DNA from: Aporrectodea caliginosa
Lineage: Eukaryota; Annelida; Clitellata; Crassiclitellata; Lumbricidae
DNA length: 64,000 nt
Direction of reading: 5' to 3'
Assembly: GCA_020284085.1 (NCBI GenBank)
Contig: JACEVL010001161.1
Coordinates: 2,400,344 to 2,464,343, forward strand
Part shown: positions 11,230 through 22,998 of the stretch, one piece after another
Position numbering within the stretch: the first letter of the stretch is position 1
How the letters are laid out: each line of letters opens with the position of its first letter
Translations under genes and position numbers: made by a program
Notes under the pieces: model-generated
Told to the model about the DNA's origin: nothing
The model's input: the letters and a program-made list of their open reading frames with translations, nothing else
Database searches by the model: none

Positions 11230-13110
11230 GTGCTATAGCGCCGCTCGAAGGCCAAGCGCAGTGCACCAGCTTATTCACGAACGCTGCGTCTAGTCAGAGG
11301 GGTTGTCAAAAAGAGTAGTCCGAGGAAGGTCCGAGTCCGGTTTCCACAGGATCAGCGGGGCACAGCCAGGGCCGATGAGAGGGGGGGTCAGGTGGGGTTG
11401 CTGCCCCGGGGCCCGGTTCTATGGCAGGGGCCCCTGACAGGGGCCCGGAAATGTCTAAGACTTTTTTTAAACTGAAGAAACCTGGGGTTTTTGGTCTCAT
11501 GCAATCTAATTGCTTCAATTATATGTAATGAAGTAAATGAGGTAGGCCTACTAGATCAATTGAATTTCTTTACCAAAATGTAAGCCAATAACGAATGTGA
11601 CGGTGGAAATGGGACTGAAAAGGTTAGCATTGTTGTTAACGAAAACGATTTAATAACTGTGAAACTTAACAGTCTCAGTTGCTCAGTCAGAGGATTTAGG
11701 AGAAGGCCTAAGCACAGTAACAGAAGTTGGTCATCACTTATCAGAATGGTTTTGGACTATCTGCAGATGCAAAGTTAACTGATGCAGACAAATTTCGATT
11801 CCTGCTGGATTCTATACTCCACCAGATTCGTATGCGTGGCCAAGAACTTTTCATTACGGGGTGCGTAATGCAAAGTTCTAGGCTACGTTATAGTTGAGCC
11901 TAGTCGAATAACTTGAATTTAAAAAAAACACTGCTTATCAGTAGGTTTATTTTGAGAATTATCAGCAGTCAGCCTAGAATTGAATATTCGTTTTCTGGGA
12001 GGCATAAAATTTTTTGTACTGGATGTAAATTTCTGAATTAAAATTTGAGTTATTGTCAAAATAAATAATAGGCCTACTTTAACTTACAGCTGGATGTAAT
12101 TTATCACAATAAATAATTGATATCAAATTACCAATATTTGATATTATAATAATTATAATTCCATTAAGTTGATAACGAATTAGAAGATGAATTAGGCCTA
12201 CCATCAGAAATGTGCAGCTCAACAAAGGAAAGAAATATTGTTGAAAGTCAGGAATGCAAACGAGAGACAAATAATCCTTCAAAGCCTTGCATTTTCAATT
12301 TAATTAAAAGCGAATGATGCAGCAAATAAAACTGATAATATCGTTGCTAGTACGATAGGCCTAGTAGATGTACGTGTAGTTGGCCATGGTAGGCTACAGA
12401 GCGAGTTGTTGACGTAGTCCATGTAGACAATGCAACACAGCAATTGACGTATCCTCACCTTTTGAAATTGGATATCGCAATGCGATTAATGTCATTTAAA
12501 AAATCATTTATCACATTCACCTAATCACATTTTCATATTAAATTTCTGTAAATTTCTTTATAATAATTTAGAGTCATAGATGGACCTTTTAAACCAGAAA
12601 TTGATTTTCACATTTACTTTTACTATTATTCAGGGCTTTTAAACGGAATTTTTAGAACTGCACGACCCCTTAAAAAGCCATAGTGAATTATTCCAAATCG
12701 GATGACAATGCACATGCATTCTAAAACTAAGCTTAGTTTTAACTGCACAGAAATGCTTCTACAGCTGCACAAATTCATTTAGACCTGCCCTTTTTGTGTC
12801 GAACTGCAAACTAAAAGCCCTGTTATTATTATTATATATTACCCTTATTATTATTCGTTAAATGTATTTTGATAGCGATTTTCAGGCTTACACCAGACTT
12901 GGACTTAATAATAAAAACGAGGGGCCCTGATGGATGTCTGCCCGGGGCCCGATTTGGCTCTCGGCGCCCATGGGCACAGCTGATGTTAAGGTGGGCGTCT
13001 CTTAGGTCGAGGATTGGAAGGAGATCAGGTGAGTCAGGGTAAGAGTTCTTGAAGAGGAGAGACTTTAGTTTCGAGTTGAAAGTCTGGACTTCATTGGGAC
13101 TGGTGGCACT
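11230..13110 (-). mobile_element. LINE family A, 3' end, interrupted by a hAT element
   Basis: On the minus strand, FNSKLKSLLFKNSYPDS (13030-13110) leads through a 3' UTR into the family hallmark GACGCAGCG, then AATAAGCTGGTGCACTGCGC. The plus-strand copy at 40130-40440 matches closely and lacks the insertion. Other ends of the family are at 19150, 35033, 36620 and 60655. Confidence 0.8.
11367..12972. mobile_element. hAT-like non-autonomous transposon in LINE-A
   Basis: Left end CAGGGCCGATGAGAG, complement of the right end CATGGGCGCCGAGAG; perfect 8-bp duplication ggcacagc on both sides. The uninterrupted LINE-A copy near 40215 reads across the site as GCTGTGCCC, an independent empty site. 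The ends carry GGGGCCC-rich sequence, the interior is AT-rich, and I found no transposase. Confidence 0.92.
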
Positions 13111-13287
13111 ATCATGTTACGGGTAGTGGCGGAATTTTCGATTGTGATTTAGTTGCTGTTTAACGACTGCAGTTTCATAACATAGATGACAAGCATCGTC
13201 CGCCTCCTTTTCCAGGCTTGGGACTGCCAGAGTACGTGCAGTGACGGAGTTTGGCGATTATGGAGTTGCTAAAATTGCCATGGCTAC
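13111..13287 (-). other. Repeat-like segment shared with 25.6 kb
   Basis: Contains CCAGGCTTGGGACTG followed about 15-35 bp later by ACGTGCAGTGACGGAG, matched at 25600-25650. Probably LINE-derived; on the minus strand it reads through with Gly/Pro/Lys-rich sequence. Confidence 0.4.
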
Positions 13288-13749
13288 CAGAGCTTCTCAT
13301 TTGAAAATAGAAGGCGATTTGAAAATCGATCGCGCTGGATTGAGTAGGCGATCGATGCGCGGTCGACCTCTGGACTTTTGTGTACATCGTATTTTGTGTA
13401 TCATATTCGTATAGCTTCATATTCCTTTATGGTTAGCCTATCCTATATAATATTCTGGTTGTCCATTAAATGCTCGAGTATACGCGACTAGCTCTTATTA
13501 ACCGTCGATAAGATCCTCTGTTTGTCGATGCAATAATTATGCTGTATCCATCGACGTAGATGGTTGTATCGATCCTATAGCCTGAACTTTCACAAGTGAT
13601 ATAAATTAGATAAATAAAATAATGGTCTGGCTCCAGGTTCCTCTTGAAGTCTAACTCATCGAGCGCGATCGATTTACCGATCGACCAGACCTTTGCTAGG
13701 CGATCGACCAAGAGATCGATCGATCGATCGCCTCAAATGAGAAGCTCTG
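13288..13749. mobile_element. hAT-like transposon, same family as 2140-2948
   Basis: Left end CAGAGCTTCTCATTTGAAAA, right end the complement of CAGAGCTTCTCATTTGA; perfect 8-bp duplication atggctac. GATCGATC-rich subterminal regions match the 2140-2948 copy, as does TTTTGTGTAYATYGTATTTTGTG inside. At 462 bp against 809 bp it is an internally deleted relative. Confidence 0.92.
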
Positions 13750-14045
13750 ATGGCTACACTATAACTAAACTCTGAGTGTTCTGAAGAAATCGTCTATTTC
13801 TTCATCTTCAGTGTACGAAATTCTACTGCCTGCAAATGCAGAAAACTAAATGCGAAGACTTTTCAGCTATGTATTTATATATTTTTCTAGCGCATTATCG
13901 TTATAGGCTTATAGGCTATAGCCATCGAAACTGTGATTGATTTTGTTTTTACTGAAATTCTGAAAAGCCTGTGAGACCTCTAGCAAATCATGCATGAACA
14001 TTATCCATAGACAGTAAATGCTTGTGGTGCCTCTAGCGAATGAAA

Positions 14046-14303
14046 CTAGTATCTTAAGCACTTGATATTGTATGTATGTATGTATGTATGTATGTATGTA
14101 TGTATGTATGTATGTATGTATGTATGTATGTATGTATGTATTTATGACATTGTATGTATGAATGTATGTATGTATGAGCACGTGTTATAGCGCCCTTCAA
14201 GTTTCCTACTCAGAGGTTCTCCCGAGTACAGCGCGGACACTGAGTCGGAGTTTCACGCCGAAGCGCATGAGCAACAATTGCGAGTGAAGGACTTGCCCAG
14301 GGT
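14046..14303 (-). mobile_element. SINE family 3, truncated, with (CATA)n tail
   Basis: On the minus strand the body (GGCGTGAAACTCCGACTCAG ... GGGCGCTATAACACGTGCTC) runs into a (CATA)n tail of about 110 bp. It matches 32344-32634 but lacks the tRNA-like head. The break is where the SINE 1 copy begins at about 14304, so either SINE 1 inserted there or the head was lost. Confidence 0.8.
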
Positions 14304-14545
14304 CCCTACGATATTAGCGGTTAGTGTGTTGGAGTGCCAACCAAGAGTTAGGGGTTCAAATCCCCTCTGGCAGAAAAATTTGTTTCGAGATTTATGCTCC
14401 ACCTGCGCCCCAGCCAACTCAGCTGTAATGAGTACACCGACCGTACACTGTCGATAGGAAGATGAGACGGCGATGGAGAGGGCTGGCCACCCGCCATCAT
14501 ACGCCGTGGCCAAGAAAATGAAGTCAATGTAACACTTCATATTCA
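14304..14545 (+). mobile_element. tRNA-derived SINE, family 1
   Basis: A-box-like TAGCGGTTAGTG and B-box GGTTCAAATCCCC lie about 40 bp apart in a tRNA-like head. A conserved body follows with AACTCAGCTGTAATGAGTAC, GGAAGATGAGACGG and GGCCAAGAAAATGAAGT. Copies of the body occur at 45228, 49095 (minus) and 49442. Confidence 0.85.
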
Positions 14546-14869
14546 TGGCTGACTCTCACGCTAGCTTAAGCATCTTTTTCGAAGGTCTTTTGGTTTGTAA
14601 GTATGTGAGCACTGATGATGATAAAAAAGAAGCTAACAGTATTATAGGCAATTATTTTCGATGTAAAAATTCCTCCAGAACTGTCTCAGCAACGTGGTCC
14701 ATGGTATCAGCACCGCCCATTATGCTCCTCTAGCAATACTGCTTTCACTTTTCGAGTTTTCTTTCTAATTCTTATTGCATTGTATATTCGTTTATTCCGC
14801 AAAAGCATTGCCAGGTGGTATGTTTTCTTTGATTATTTTCGTTATTATATACAAGGTGAAAACGATTTT
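14546..14869. other. Unassigned intergenic sequence
   Basis: AT-rich, with chance ORFs only. Confidence 0.35.
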
Positions 14870-15230
14870 AGCTATAAATTGCTCATACAGAGGCGAGAGG
14901 AGCTCAAGATCCACAAGTGCAGTAAATAGACCATTCCATACGGTAGGGCCAGATAGGGCGAATGTTTCTGCTCGCTTCTCGCTATTTTTTCACGTTCATA
15001 GCCCACTAGATCATAATTCGTTGCAGAATACACTGTTAATACCGACCGACCAGTACACACTCATCTGCCAGGAATTGTGGTGCAACTCCGTACAGACACT
15101 TGTAAGCCGGACACATTGTCGCCAACTTGACTCCAGTCCTCTAAATAGGCCCCTATTCACAACGAGTGCAGACTTTGGAGCAAAAGTGTCCTATGATCGA
15201 AATTCCTTGCGCCGGATATGAATCTGCACA
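14870..15230 (-). pseudogene. LINE ORF C-terminal fragment
   Basis: A minus-strand frame over 14890-14990 reads EKRAETFALSGPTVWNGL, the GP.VWN motif of LINE ORF2 C-termini. The surrounding frames are broken. Confidence 0.5.
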
Positions 15231-15931
15231 TCTTGCACACTCTGAAGTGTTTGTGTTACAGAAAGCAACAGACGTTAGCTGAAGCTGGGATTCGCTTGGC
15301 CAACTGATATTATCTAGTAGCAATACAAATAAACAGTAGTTTCAGTATTGATGTTCATATGATTGTTTGGCCATCCATCTCTGAATACAGACAAAACAAT
15401 CGGTAGGTATCTCGTTTCAGATAAGGCATAAGTTGCGTAAAGTGACACACTTAAATATGACCGAATGCCATCAGAATACAAATGTGCAGTCAAGTGTGAT
15501 CAAGGCTTCTCGTAGGCGCTGGAGCCCGTGACCTACAGGCTATTCAGCGACGAGTTCTTATTGTTGCTGTGCTGCATCTGGCCACATGTTTAAAAGTGAC
15601 GACTGATAACACTAGATGTCGCTATGAACTTAGACATATGCAGACATTTACCACTTGACACCATAGCGCATTCACTGTGCATGCATTTAGACACCCTACA
15701 TTTATCAAAACACGCCACAGTTCGGGTGCCTACTCTGTAACAGCGTTCTTCTAAGTACGTTGTTTTTTCTTAGTACCGGTACCGTATTACTGTTAAGGAA
15801 CAACTGCCCATACACGGCTTATAGTACTGGATGTATGTCATTATCCCCTGGGACGTGGTTTACTCGGTCCTTTGACTATAGCTGCAGAGGTTAGAAGACG
15901 CGAGGTGGATATACTGAGGTCGAATAAGTTG
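15231..15931 (-). other. Downstream flank / 3' UTR of the ASB-like gene
   Basis: Lies 3' of the ASB-like stop codon. No AATAAA on the minus strand was seen close to the stop, so the polyadenylation site is undetermined. No repeats recognised. Confidence 0.35.
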
Positions 15932-17611
15932 TCAGTGTTCGCAGGCTTTGAGGAATTCGCGAAGCCTGGTGGGTAACGGAAGTCGTTCCAGTCCATAGTG
16001 GGTGCTGCGCGCCACGTGCATCCGGATGCACCTCTTGCACAGCTTCTGGAGGGACTCGATGCGGCGCCGCCTCCGGAAGTGGTTCGACAGGTCGAGGTTG
16101 TAGAGGTTGCGCAGCGTCTGGAGTTCGACGCTCAGCGTCAGTCGCGAGTGGCAGGCATCGTCCAACGAAGCCAGGAGGTTCGTCCCTGGAAGGGTCCGAC
16201 AGAGGACGGCGTACGGGTAGAAGATCTCGATGGCCTTACCAGTCTGGAAGTCATCGTACGGATCGATCGGTCGAATGAGGTCTTCGATGATCCGGTGCAG
16301 AATGGTCGAGGAGTTGGCAGACCGGATCAATAGAACGGCGGCGTTGATCGGCAGCTTGATGCTTTCGAGGACGTGTTCGCAGAGGGCGCCCATCTTTCCC
16401 TTCTTTGCGTATAGACCTACCTTTTCCCACGTGACGACGGGGACGTTATGGAAGGCTGTTCTGTTCGACACTGGCTCCCAGTACATCTGCAGATCGATTC
16501 CCTTTCGAAGAATGAACTTGAGGTTCTTCTCCTGGCAATACTTGACAGACGTCTGCAGCAGCAGCTTCGCCATCAGTCGGTCCTTCGTCAGGTCAACGAA
16601 ATGCTGACATAGGTCACTGATGAGTTTGTCTTCGGACATGATGTGCAGGACGAACCAGCCAAGGGAGTGGCCCGTCGCCCCAGCAGACAGCAGTAACCGA
16701 AAGACCTTCGGCAGCCGGTCAAACGACCAGTCGTCGACGACGCCTGGAGACGGCTTCTGCCAGAGCTGGACATGGTCGCTGCCAGTCTGGATGGGGAACA
16801 GGTGGTAGACGAGGAGGTCAAGGGCTGTGTGACCCTCGCGGTTGGCCTGATTGACGCGACATCCGGCCTTGAGGAGGATGGGAACGAGGTCGGTGCGACG
16901 ACAGTCGATGGCCAGCATGAGCGCCGTGTCGAGGTTACGGTTGAGAGCGTCGTTGATGAGCTTTGGACCGTAGCTGATGCCGTGAAGCTGTCTCAGGACG
17001 TACTGAAGGCACTCGCGATCAGCGACGCTGCCATGCGACATTCGTCTCTTCTTCGGTTCCGATGAATTGTCCTTGATGTCAATCCACTTCCCGGCGGATG
17101 GAAGGACAGACCCCGCCGACCAGTCCTGTATTCTCCGGTTATTATTATCTGTATCTGTGTTCATCCAGACAGGTCTTCCTCCTCCTCCTCCTCCTCCTCT
17201 TCCTCTTCCTCCTCTTCTACCACCACCGCCATCACCTGCAGCGCTTTCACTTCCCGTGACTAAGGTGGTGGACGTGGTGGCCGATGATTCTTCTCTGTAT
17301 CCCTTGACGTGGATCGCCCTGTCCCTGGACTCTCTGTCCTGTCGCGAGAGGACGCTGATTCGGTTCATGAGGATACCGACGACGCTCTGGCCCGTGTAGT
17401 TGCGTGCGTCCAGCCTGCAGCCGAAGCGGACGAGGATCGGGATGAGGTGGTAGCAGCCGAGACGGGCGGCCACCATGGCCGTCGTGTTGCCGTACAGGTC
17501 GACCGGGCGATCGGCCACTCGAGGCGACTGACGCAGGAGGCACTCGAGGGCATCGGCATCCCCGTCAGAGACCATCGTCTCTATCAGTGACATCGTACAG
17601 TTGTTACCCAT
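15932..17611 (-). CDS. Ankyrin-repeat and SOCS-box protein (ASB-like), 559 aa
   Basis: Likely the substrate-recognition subunit of a Cullin-5/Elongin BC ubiquitin ligase; the substrate is unknown. Seen: an N-terminal ankyrin pair (about residues 40-85, NTTAMVAARLGCYHLIPILV), a Gly/Arg-rich linker (about 135-150), a second ankyrin pair (about 225-270, DTALMLAIDCRRTDLVPILL then GHTALDLLVYH), a long helical middle region, and a C-terminal SOCS box in the last 40 residues with a BC-box SLQKLCKRCIRMHV and a Cul5-box-like LPLPTRLREFL. Start: ATG at 17611 (MGNNCTMS) is the first Met after an in-frame TGA. It offers Gly2 and Thr6 for myristoylation and Cys5 for palmitoylation. The ORF is unbroken over 1.7 kb, GC-rich against AT-rich flanks, and free of transposons. 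A possible acceptor TTCATTGCAG lies just upstream (about 17664), so an untranslated 5' exon may exist. Vertebrate ASB genes usually have several exons; a single coding exon could mean a lineage-specific gene or retrocopy. Confidence 0.85.
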   Translation of the reverse strand: MGNNCTMSLIETMVSDGDADALECLLRQSPRVADRPVDLYGNTTAMVAARLGCYHLIPILVRFGCRLDARNYTGQSVVGILMNRISVLSRQDRESRDRAIHVKGYREESSATTSTTLVTGSESAAGDGGGGRRGGRGRGGGGGGGRPVWMNTDTDNNNRRIQDWSAGSVLPSAGKWIDIKDNSSEPKKRRMSHGSVADRECLQYVLRQLHGISYGPKLINDALNRNLDTALMLAIDCRRTDLVPILLKAGCRVNQANREGHTALDLLVYHLFPIQTGSDHVQLWQKPSPGVVDDWSFDRLPKVFRLLLSAGATGHSLGWFVLHIMSEDKLISDLCQHFVDLTKDRLMAKLLLQTSVKYCQEKNLKFILRKGIDLQMYWEPVSNRTAFHNVPVVTWEKVGLYAKKGKMGALCEHVLESIKLPINAAVLLIRSANSSTILHRIIEDLIRPIDPYDDFQTGKAIEIFYPYAVLCRTLPGTNLLASLDDACHSRLTLSVELQTLRNLYNLDLSNHFRRRRRIESLQKLCKRCIRMHVARSTHYGLERLPLPTRLREFLKACEH

Positions 17612-17865
17612 GATGACTGCGATGTATAATAGCCCGTCTGTCAATCACTTCAGAACACCTGCAATGAATTATTCAACAGTTCTTTAAAACATTCAGGTAA
17701 CTTAGGTATATTATAAGATGAGCTTAGGCAATTTTATATAGCATATACAATTATACATACATACATACTGTATTTAAAATACATCATACATACATCATAC
17801 ATGCATACATATATACATACATACATACATACATACATATAAAACAGTAAGCTTAGTGATATGTT

Positions 17866-17896
<31 letters not shown>

Positions 17897-18289
17897 ATCA
17901 GCATGTACGTGGAATGGTTAGCTTTTGTATATCCTGCTTACAATTCCGCCTCTTGTGATCGCACTCCGCAATCTATAGCCATTTGCAGTCTAAGCTGGCA
18001 GAAAAATCGATCTGAAGCAGTTTAGGTGGGACGTTTGGAACATTGTCATTAGGTTGCATTTCTATGAAATAATTCACCGTTATAATAAGATACGAAACAG
18101 ACAATTAGGTTTATAAGCCTTAAATTTCTTGTCATCTTTCCAACCTGGGGCCCACAAGAACCATGTTTCCATATGGAACGCGCATAGAGCACAGATGGTT
18201 CCCACCCAATAGTTTAATGCCTAAAGCGAACGACTTCAGCAGACTGTTTTAGCAAATCGTGAGATCACTAGAGGTCCCGTGTCCTATAC
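17612..18289 (-). other. 5' flank of the ASB-like gene
   Basis: Contains (TACA)n tracts at about 17755-17840 and an (AT)n tract at about 17868-17897. No CpG block or TATA box in a convincing position. Confidence 0.4.
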
Positions 18290-18372
18290 AGCCAGTGGCG
18301 TATACCATAGGGGGGCAGGGGAGGGCGACTCGCCCCGGGCGGCACTTGAGCAGGGGCGGCAAAATAGGGTTG
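18290..18372. mobile_element. Possible hAT left end
   Basis: CAGTGGCGTATACCATAGGG followed by a G-rich GGGGGGCAGGGGAGGGCGAC stretch resembles the 5' ends of hAT elements with CAGTGGCGTA termini. No partner end was found. The hAT transposase remnant at 20622-21086 could belong to the same decayed element. Confidence 0.4.
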
Positions 18373-18699
18373 AAGAAAAATGAAAGGAGTGAATGCAGAA
18401 AAAAATTGAAACAATTTAGTTGTAACCCTGCATATAAGAAAAGTTAATTTCCTGTATACGTTCAGTCATAAAGATAGTCCAAGTGTTTACACACTCGATC
18501 TACTGTATACAGTAACTCCTCAGCGTGGTCGAAGTTGATTCAGCTGCGTCGCAACAACAACTGCAGTAATCACACGACGGGACATCACTTTAATGTCCCA
18601 ATTTGCAATATATTTACTAGACGCATTCGTGCAGACGGTGCAGTGGTTGCTAAAGATTTCTGTAAACTATTGGAATTGCTTGATTTTCTGCAAGCGGTC

Positions 18700-18800
18700 A
18701 TAGATTCATTCATTCATTTCAAGAATTTATATAGCGCCCCTTCAAGAAGCCTATTCAAAGGCGCCCGAATTGGATTAGCTGGCGTTCACCTGTCGCGGCT
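18700..18800 (-). mobile_element. CR1/L2-like LINE 3' end with (GAAT)n tail
   Basis: TCATTCATTCATT, then TTATATAGCGCCCCTTCAAG and a CGCCCGAATT stretch, matching the 3' end of the LINE at 51880-53314 in the same orientation. Confidence 0.7.
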
Positions 18801-19149
18801 TTCTTCTGTCCCTGCCATGAACATTTAGGTCTATGAGTCCTATACTGAAATTGCAAGGGCCCCCATATGGGTAATGCTGGCAGGGCAATACTTAATGAAA
18901 GTCAACTTTATTTACGGCATAATAGCTCAGGCACGCTGTGCCTACGAATGCTGTGGGTTTAACTCAATCAAAGCACCTGCTACGAGACCTGAAGTATTAA
19001 TTTACCAAGAGGACAATAGTCAACTGAGATAAAGGTACAATGCTGAGATTGCACAAATCACTGGTTAGGTCACATCTTGAATACCTAGGGTACTGCAGCC
19101 TGGTATGGAATATCTGAATAATATTTGAATATCCGTATGTGGAACATGA
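18801..19149. other. Unassigned sequence
   Basis: Nothing recognised. Confidence 0.3.
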
Positions 19150-19300
19150 TATTCTCTCTGGCAGCCGGACTCAGATCTCCACTGGACATCTCTGGACAAC
19201 CCATCTGACACGACGTAGCGCTCGTTAATAAGCTGGTGCCCTGCGTTTAGCTTTCGCTTGGCGATTTAGATATTTCGATTTTACGATTACGATTAAAAAG
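19150..19300 (+). mobile_element. LINE-A 3' end with (GATTAC)n tail
   Basis: GACAACCCATCTGACACGAC, GTAGCGCTCGTTAATAAGCT and GGTGCCCTGCG, then TTTTACGATTACGATTA. Matches the LINE-A end at 40340-40440. Confidence 0.8.
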
Positions 19301-19818
19301 CCGAGGAAAGGCAGAACATGGCTCACCGATGTGCAAGACAAACGACTCGCGATCTATTTCCGGCGTGGTACCGTTAATTGTTCTTGGAGCAAGGCTGAGA
19401 GGTATAATAACGGAACTGGGTAAAGACGGTGGAGCAAAAGCCGACGCAGAGGCTATGGGATGCACAATGTGCTGCCAGATCGTATACGCTGTACAATGCG
19501 GTGGGAAGGAAAGGGATTTGTTCGAACCGGTCGAACTGCTCTGCGAGAGCATGCGCGTGGTCACGATGCAGTAATTATTCTCCGTACATTAGTTTATGAC
19601 ACGCATTCGTTAACAGCTGTAGTCATCAGAGGAGGATCTGTAGGAGCATACGCGGCTGCAAGCAAGGCTCATCAATTCCTCATCTGTTTGTTCATCCATC
19701 AAACCATCGCTTACTCGATCCATCCATCAGTCGGCGATATTTGATATTGGTTGAGAAACAGGCAGACAGATAATGCGTCATACAAATTACAAACACACGT
19801 TTCGTCGAGTATTTGGAT
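19301..19818. other. Unassigned sequence
   Basis: No gene or repeat recognised; chance ORFs on both strands. It ends in the target duplication of the element at 19819. Confidence 0.35.
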
Positions 19819-20613
<795 letters not shown>

Positions 20614-20621
20614 ATTTGGAT

Positions 20622-21086
20622 GAATGTAGGCCTATGTCAGAAAATACATGTCGAAAGACACGCTTTCAATATCAAATCTGAAGACCTCGATGAAAGCCTT
20701 GGCAATGAGCTCATGCAGTTTTCTGAGTTTGTCAAAATGTTTAAAGACGAGAAAGGAGCACAGGCCTCTACATAAGTCAGGAGCAGTTCATATTCCAATT
20801 AATACTTGACTAAGGCGCTGAAGATTCATTTCCAAACGTGGAAATTATATTAAGAATGTAATTGGTGCTCATGGTCACAAACTGCAGTGCTGAACGCTCA
20901 CTTTCTAAGACGAGGATAGGCCTAATTAAGAACAGGCTTCGCACAAGTAGGCCTATGACACATGAGAGCCAGCGTGCAGTTTTGAGCATAGAGAGTGATA
21001 TTCTACGCCAATTGGATTTTAATCAGTTTATTGATGGCTTTGCCAATGGAAGAGTGCATAAAGTCTCTATTAAGCCTATACTCTGA
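20622..21086 (+). pseudogene. Degenerate hAT transposase, C-terminal region
   Basis: Plus-strand frames read DLDESLGNELMQFSEF (about 20690) and, after breaks, VTNCSAERSLSKTRIGLIKN, then AVLSIESDILRQLDF. NCSAERSFSK..LIKN..R and LSIE.D.LR.LDF are typical of the dimerisation region of hAT transposases close to the ZMYM1-like group. There are stops and frameshifts between the segments, and the N-terminal half is missing. Confidence 0.8.
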
Positions 21087-21489
21087 TTCACCCCGACCCG
21101 ACCCAACCCGGCTCCTTCTGCCTCCCAGTCATTGTTCCGAATTCTCGCCTCTGAAACAGAAGTCCCGCTCCTCCTAAATTATCTTCCTAACAAGCAATGC
21201 GAATTAACTTGATCCTATCCCCACCTCTTTCCTAAAAGACTGTGCCTCTGTTCTATACAAACTAAAAATAGATGCATGTAGGCTCAACTGCAAGCCAAAC
21301 TGAGCCAATTAACTGTCTCAAGCTACACGCATCTGTTTTTAGTTTGTATAGGTCCCGCTTATAGCTATTTTCGCTTTCTTTATGCATCTATGAAAACTTA
21401 GATAAGTTTAAAGCTTATAGTCCTACTTTTGTTTTGTTTTTGAGAAATTATTTAATGCCTTTTAATTTTATAGAAGACACTTTATTTAT
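21087..21489. other. Unassigned, with a short inverted LINE piece
   Basis: At 21205-21265 the plus strand reads LDPIPTSFLKDCASVL, the inverted counterpart of the start of the LINE fragment at 21965. The two ends form a short fold-back. Confidence 0.45.
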
Positions 21490-21965
21490 AAGAAATGTGA
21501 TCTTCCCAATTTATTTTCATTTAGATGAATTATAAAATAATTAATATTATTGCCTTTAACATAATTTATTTGGCGACAGAGGCCGGAGACTTCTTGGTAT
21601 CTGACAGCAGATACTGTTTTTTTATTGTCCAGAGAGGTAAGTAGAGTTTCTGTGGAGTGACGTTTAGTGAAGCCGTGCAGATTCAAGAGGTTGAGGAGTG
21701 AGTTTGAAGAGAGGACATCGTTAAGCCGAGTAAGGACAATTCGTTCAGTTAACTTAGATATAAAGGAAAGATTAGATAGAGGTGGAACGGTAGTTAGATA
21801 GGTTTCCATATGAAGATTTGCTTTTCTGAGAAGGGGAGAGACGATAGACTGCTTAAAGACCATAGGGAAGCTGCCAGTAGAAAGTGAGAGATTGATGATT
21901 TTGGTTATTACAGGAACGAGAACAGAGGCACATTCTTTTAGGAAAGAGTTGGGGGACAGGATCAA
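21490..21965 (-). pseudogene. LINE reverse-transcriptase fragment (fingers/palm)
   Basis: Minus-strand ORF with SFLKECASVLVPVITKIINL, GSFPMVFKQSIVSPLLRKAN, NLSFISKLTERIVLTRL and HGFTKRHSTETLLTSLD, in the order expected for the start of the CR1/L2 RT domain. Frameshifts occur after the ETLL block, and the catalytic YADD region is absent. Confidence 0.8.
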
Positions 21966-22169
21966 TTAAGTTAATGCTTGTTGGAAAGCATTAACTTAAT
22001 GTACAAGGAAGTAAAACACCTGGAACGTCCTGAACAATATTAGACCAATCTCTAATGTCTCCTTCCAATCTAAGATGATAGAGAGAGGTTAGACCAAACT
22101 CAACCGCCCTCAGTGCATAGTGGCACATGTATACACTAGAATTTCGTAATAGTAAGTGTGTAGAGGCAC

Positions 22170-22295
22170 GATCACAGGCCTATGACACATGCCTAACCCC
22201 ATGAACAAGCCTAGGACGTATACGAACACACCTAAAAGGCCTATGAACACGCCTACAAGCCTTACGAACACGCCTGCCAAGCCTATGGACACGCC
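22170..22295. repeat. Degenerate short tandem repeat
   Basis: About five imperfect units of AGGCCTATGAACACGCCT. Confidence 0.6.
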
Positions 22296-22689
22296 TATAC
22301 AAAGATTCTGTGTAAGGAGAAAAGCTAGAGAGTGAAATCATCTGATTGCGTAATGCAATGGCATTTTTTGCAATGCTAAAAATAGCATTGCAAAAATAAC
22401 TTGAAAATTATTAGAACATTATAATAGGCCTACAAGCTGAGCCTGGTAATGTCACAGGCCTATGCCGTTTGTAGATTTATAAGTAAGAAGTGATTATTAT
22501 TAGAATTAAGTGATTAAAATTAACATTGTTACATCTTATCTCACCATAGCAACAAAGTCTCGCTGCAGATAAGAATAGTCCAATAATTCACATGAACGAC
22601 AAACAACCTGGGTACGGTACGATCGATAACATGTGCATCGACAAGATATCTGTAGCGTTGTAAAAGATGATTAATGTAGCTCATCGATA

Positions 22690-22998
22690 TAAACATTCTT
22701 GGTAGCGACGACGCGGTTGAGCGGCTGTTTCTTTTTAGGGGTTTTACGGGGTATTTGGTCCACTAGGATGATCCACAATAACGACGCTCCATTCTTTCTG
22801 CGTCTATTCTAACCGGAAATCTATTTGTAAATGTTTTCTTGGTAGCAACGGCGCGGTTGAACGGCTGTAGGCCCTATCTGTTTTGGGATTGTAGGCTACG
22901 GGGTATTTCGTCCCCAGGATGATTCACAATGACGATCGCTCCGTTCTTTCTGCGTAGCCTATTATATTCTAACCGGAAATCTGTTTGTAATGTTTTCA
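22690..22998. repeat. Tandem duplication of about 145-155 bp
   Basis: TTCTTGGTAGCGACGACGCG at 22698 recurs as TTCTTGGTAGCAACGGCGCG at about 22837. Both units continue through GGTTGARCGGCTG, GGGGTATTT and TCTAACCGGAAATCT. The second unit carries extra AGGCCTA/AGGCTAC-like insertions. Confidence 0.8.

Noticed and set aside
14069..14181. Tyr/Ile/His/Thr repeat reading frames over TATG, TACA, ATT, AGT and CAG arrays here and at 20, 31-32 and 40 kb
   Set aside because: They are translations of microsatellites; every frame is open because the repeats lack stops.
14253..14546. 97-codon minus-strand ORF
   Set aside because: Lies within SINE 1 on the opposite strand; no coding meaning.
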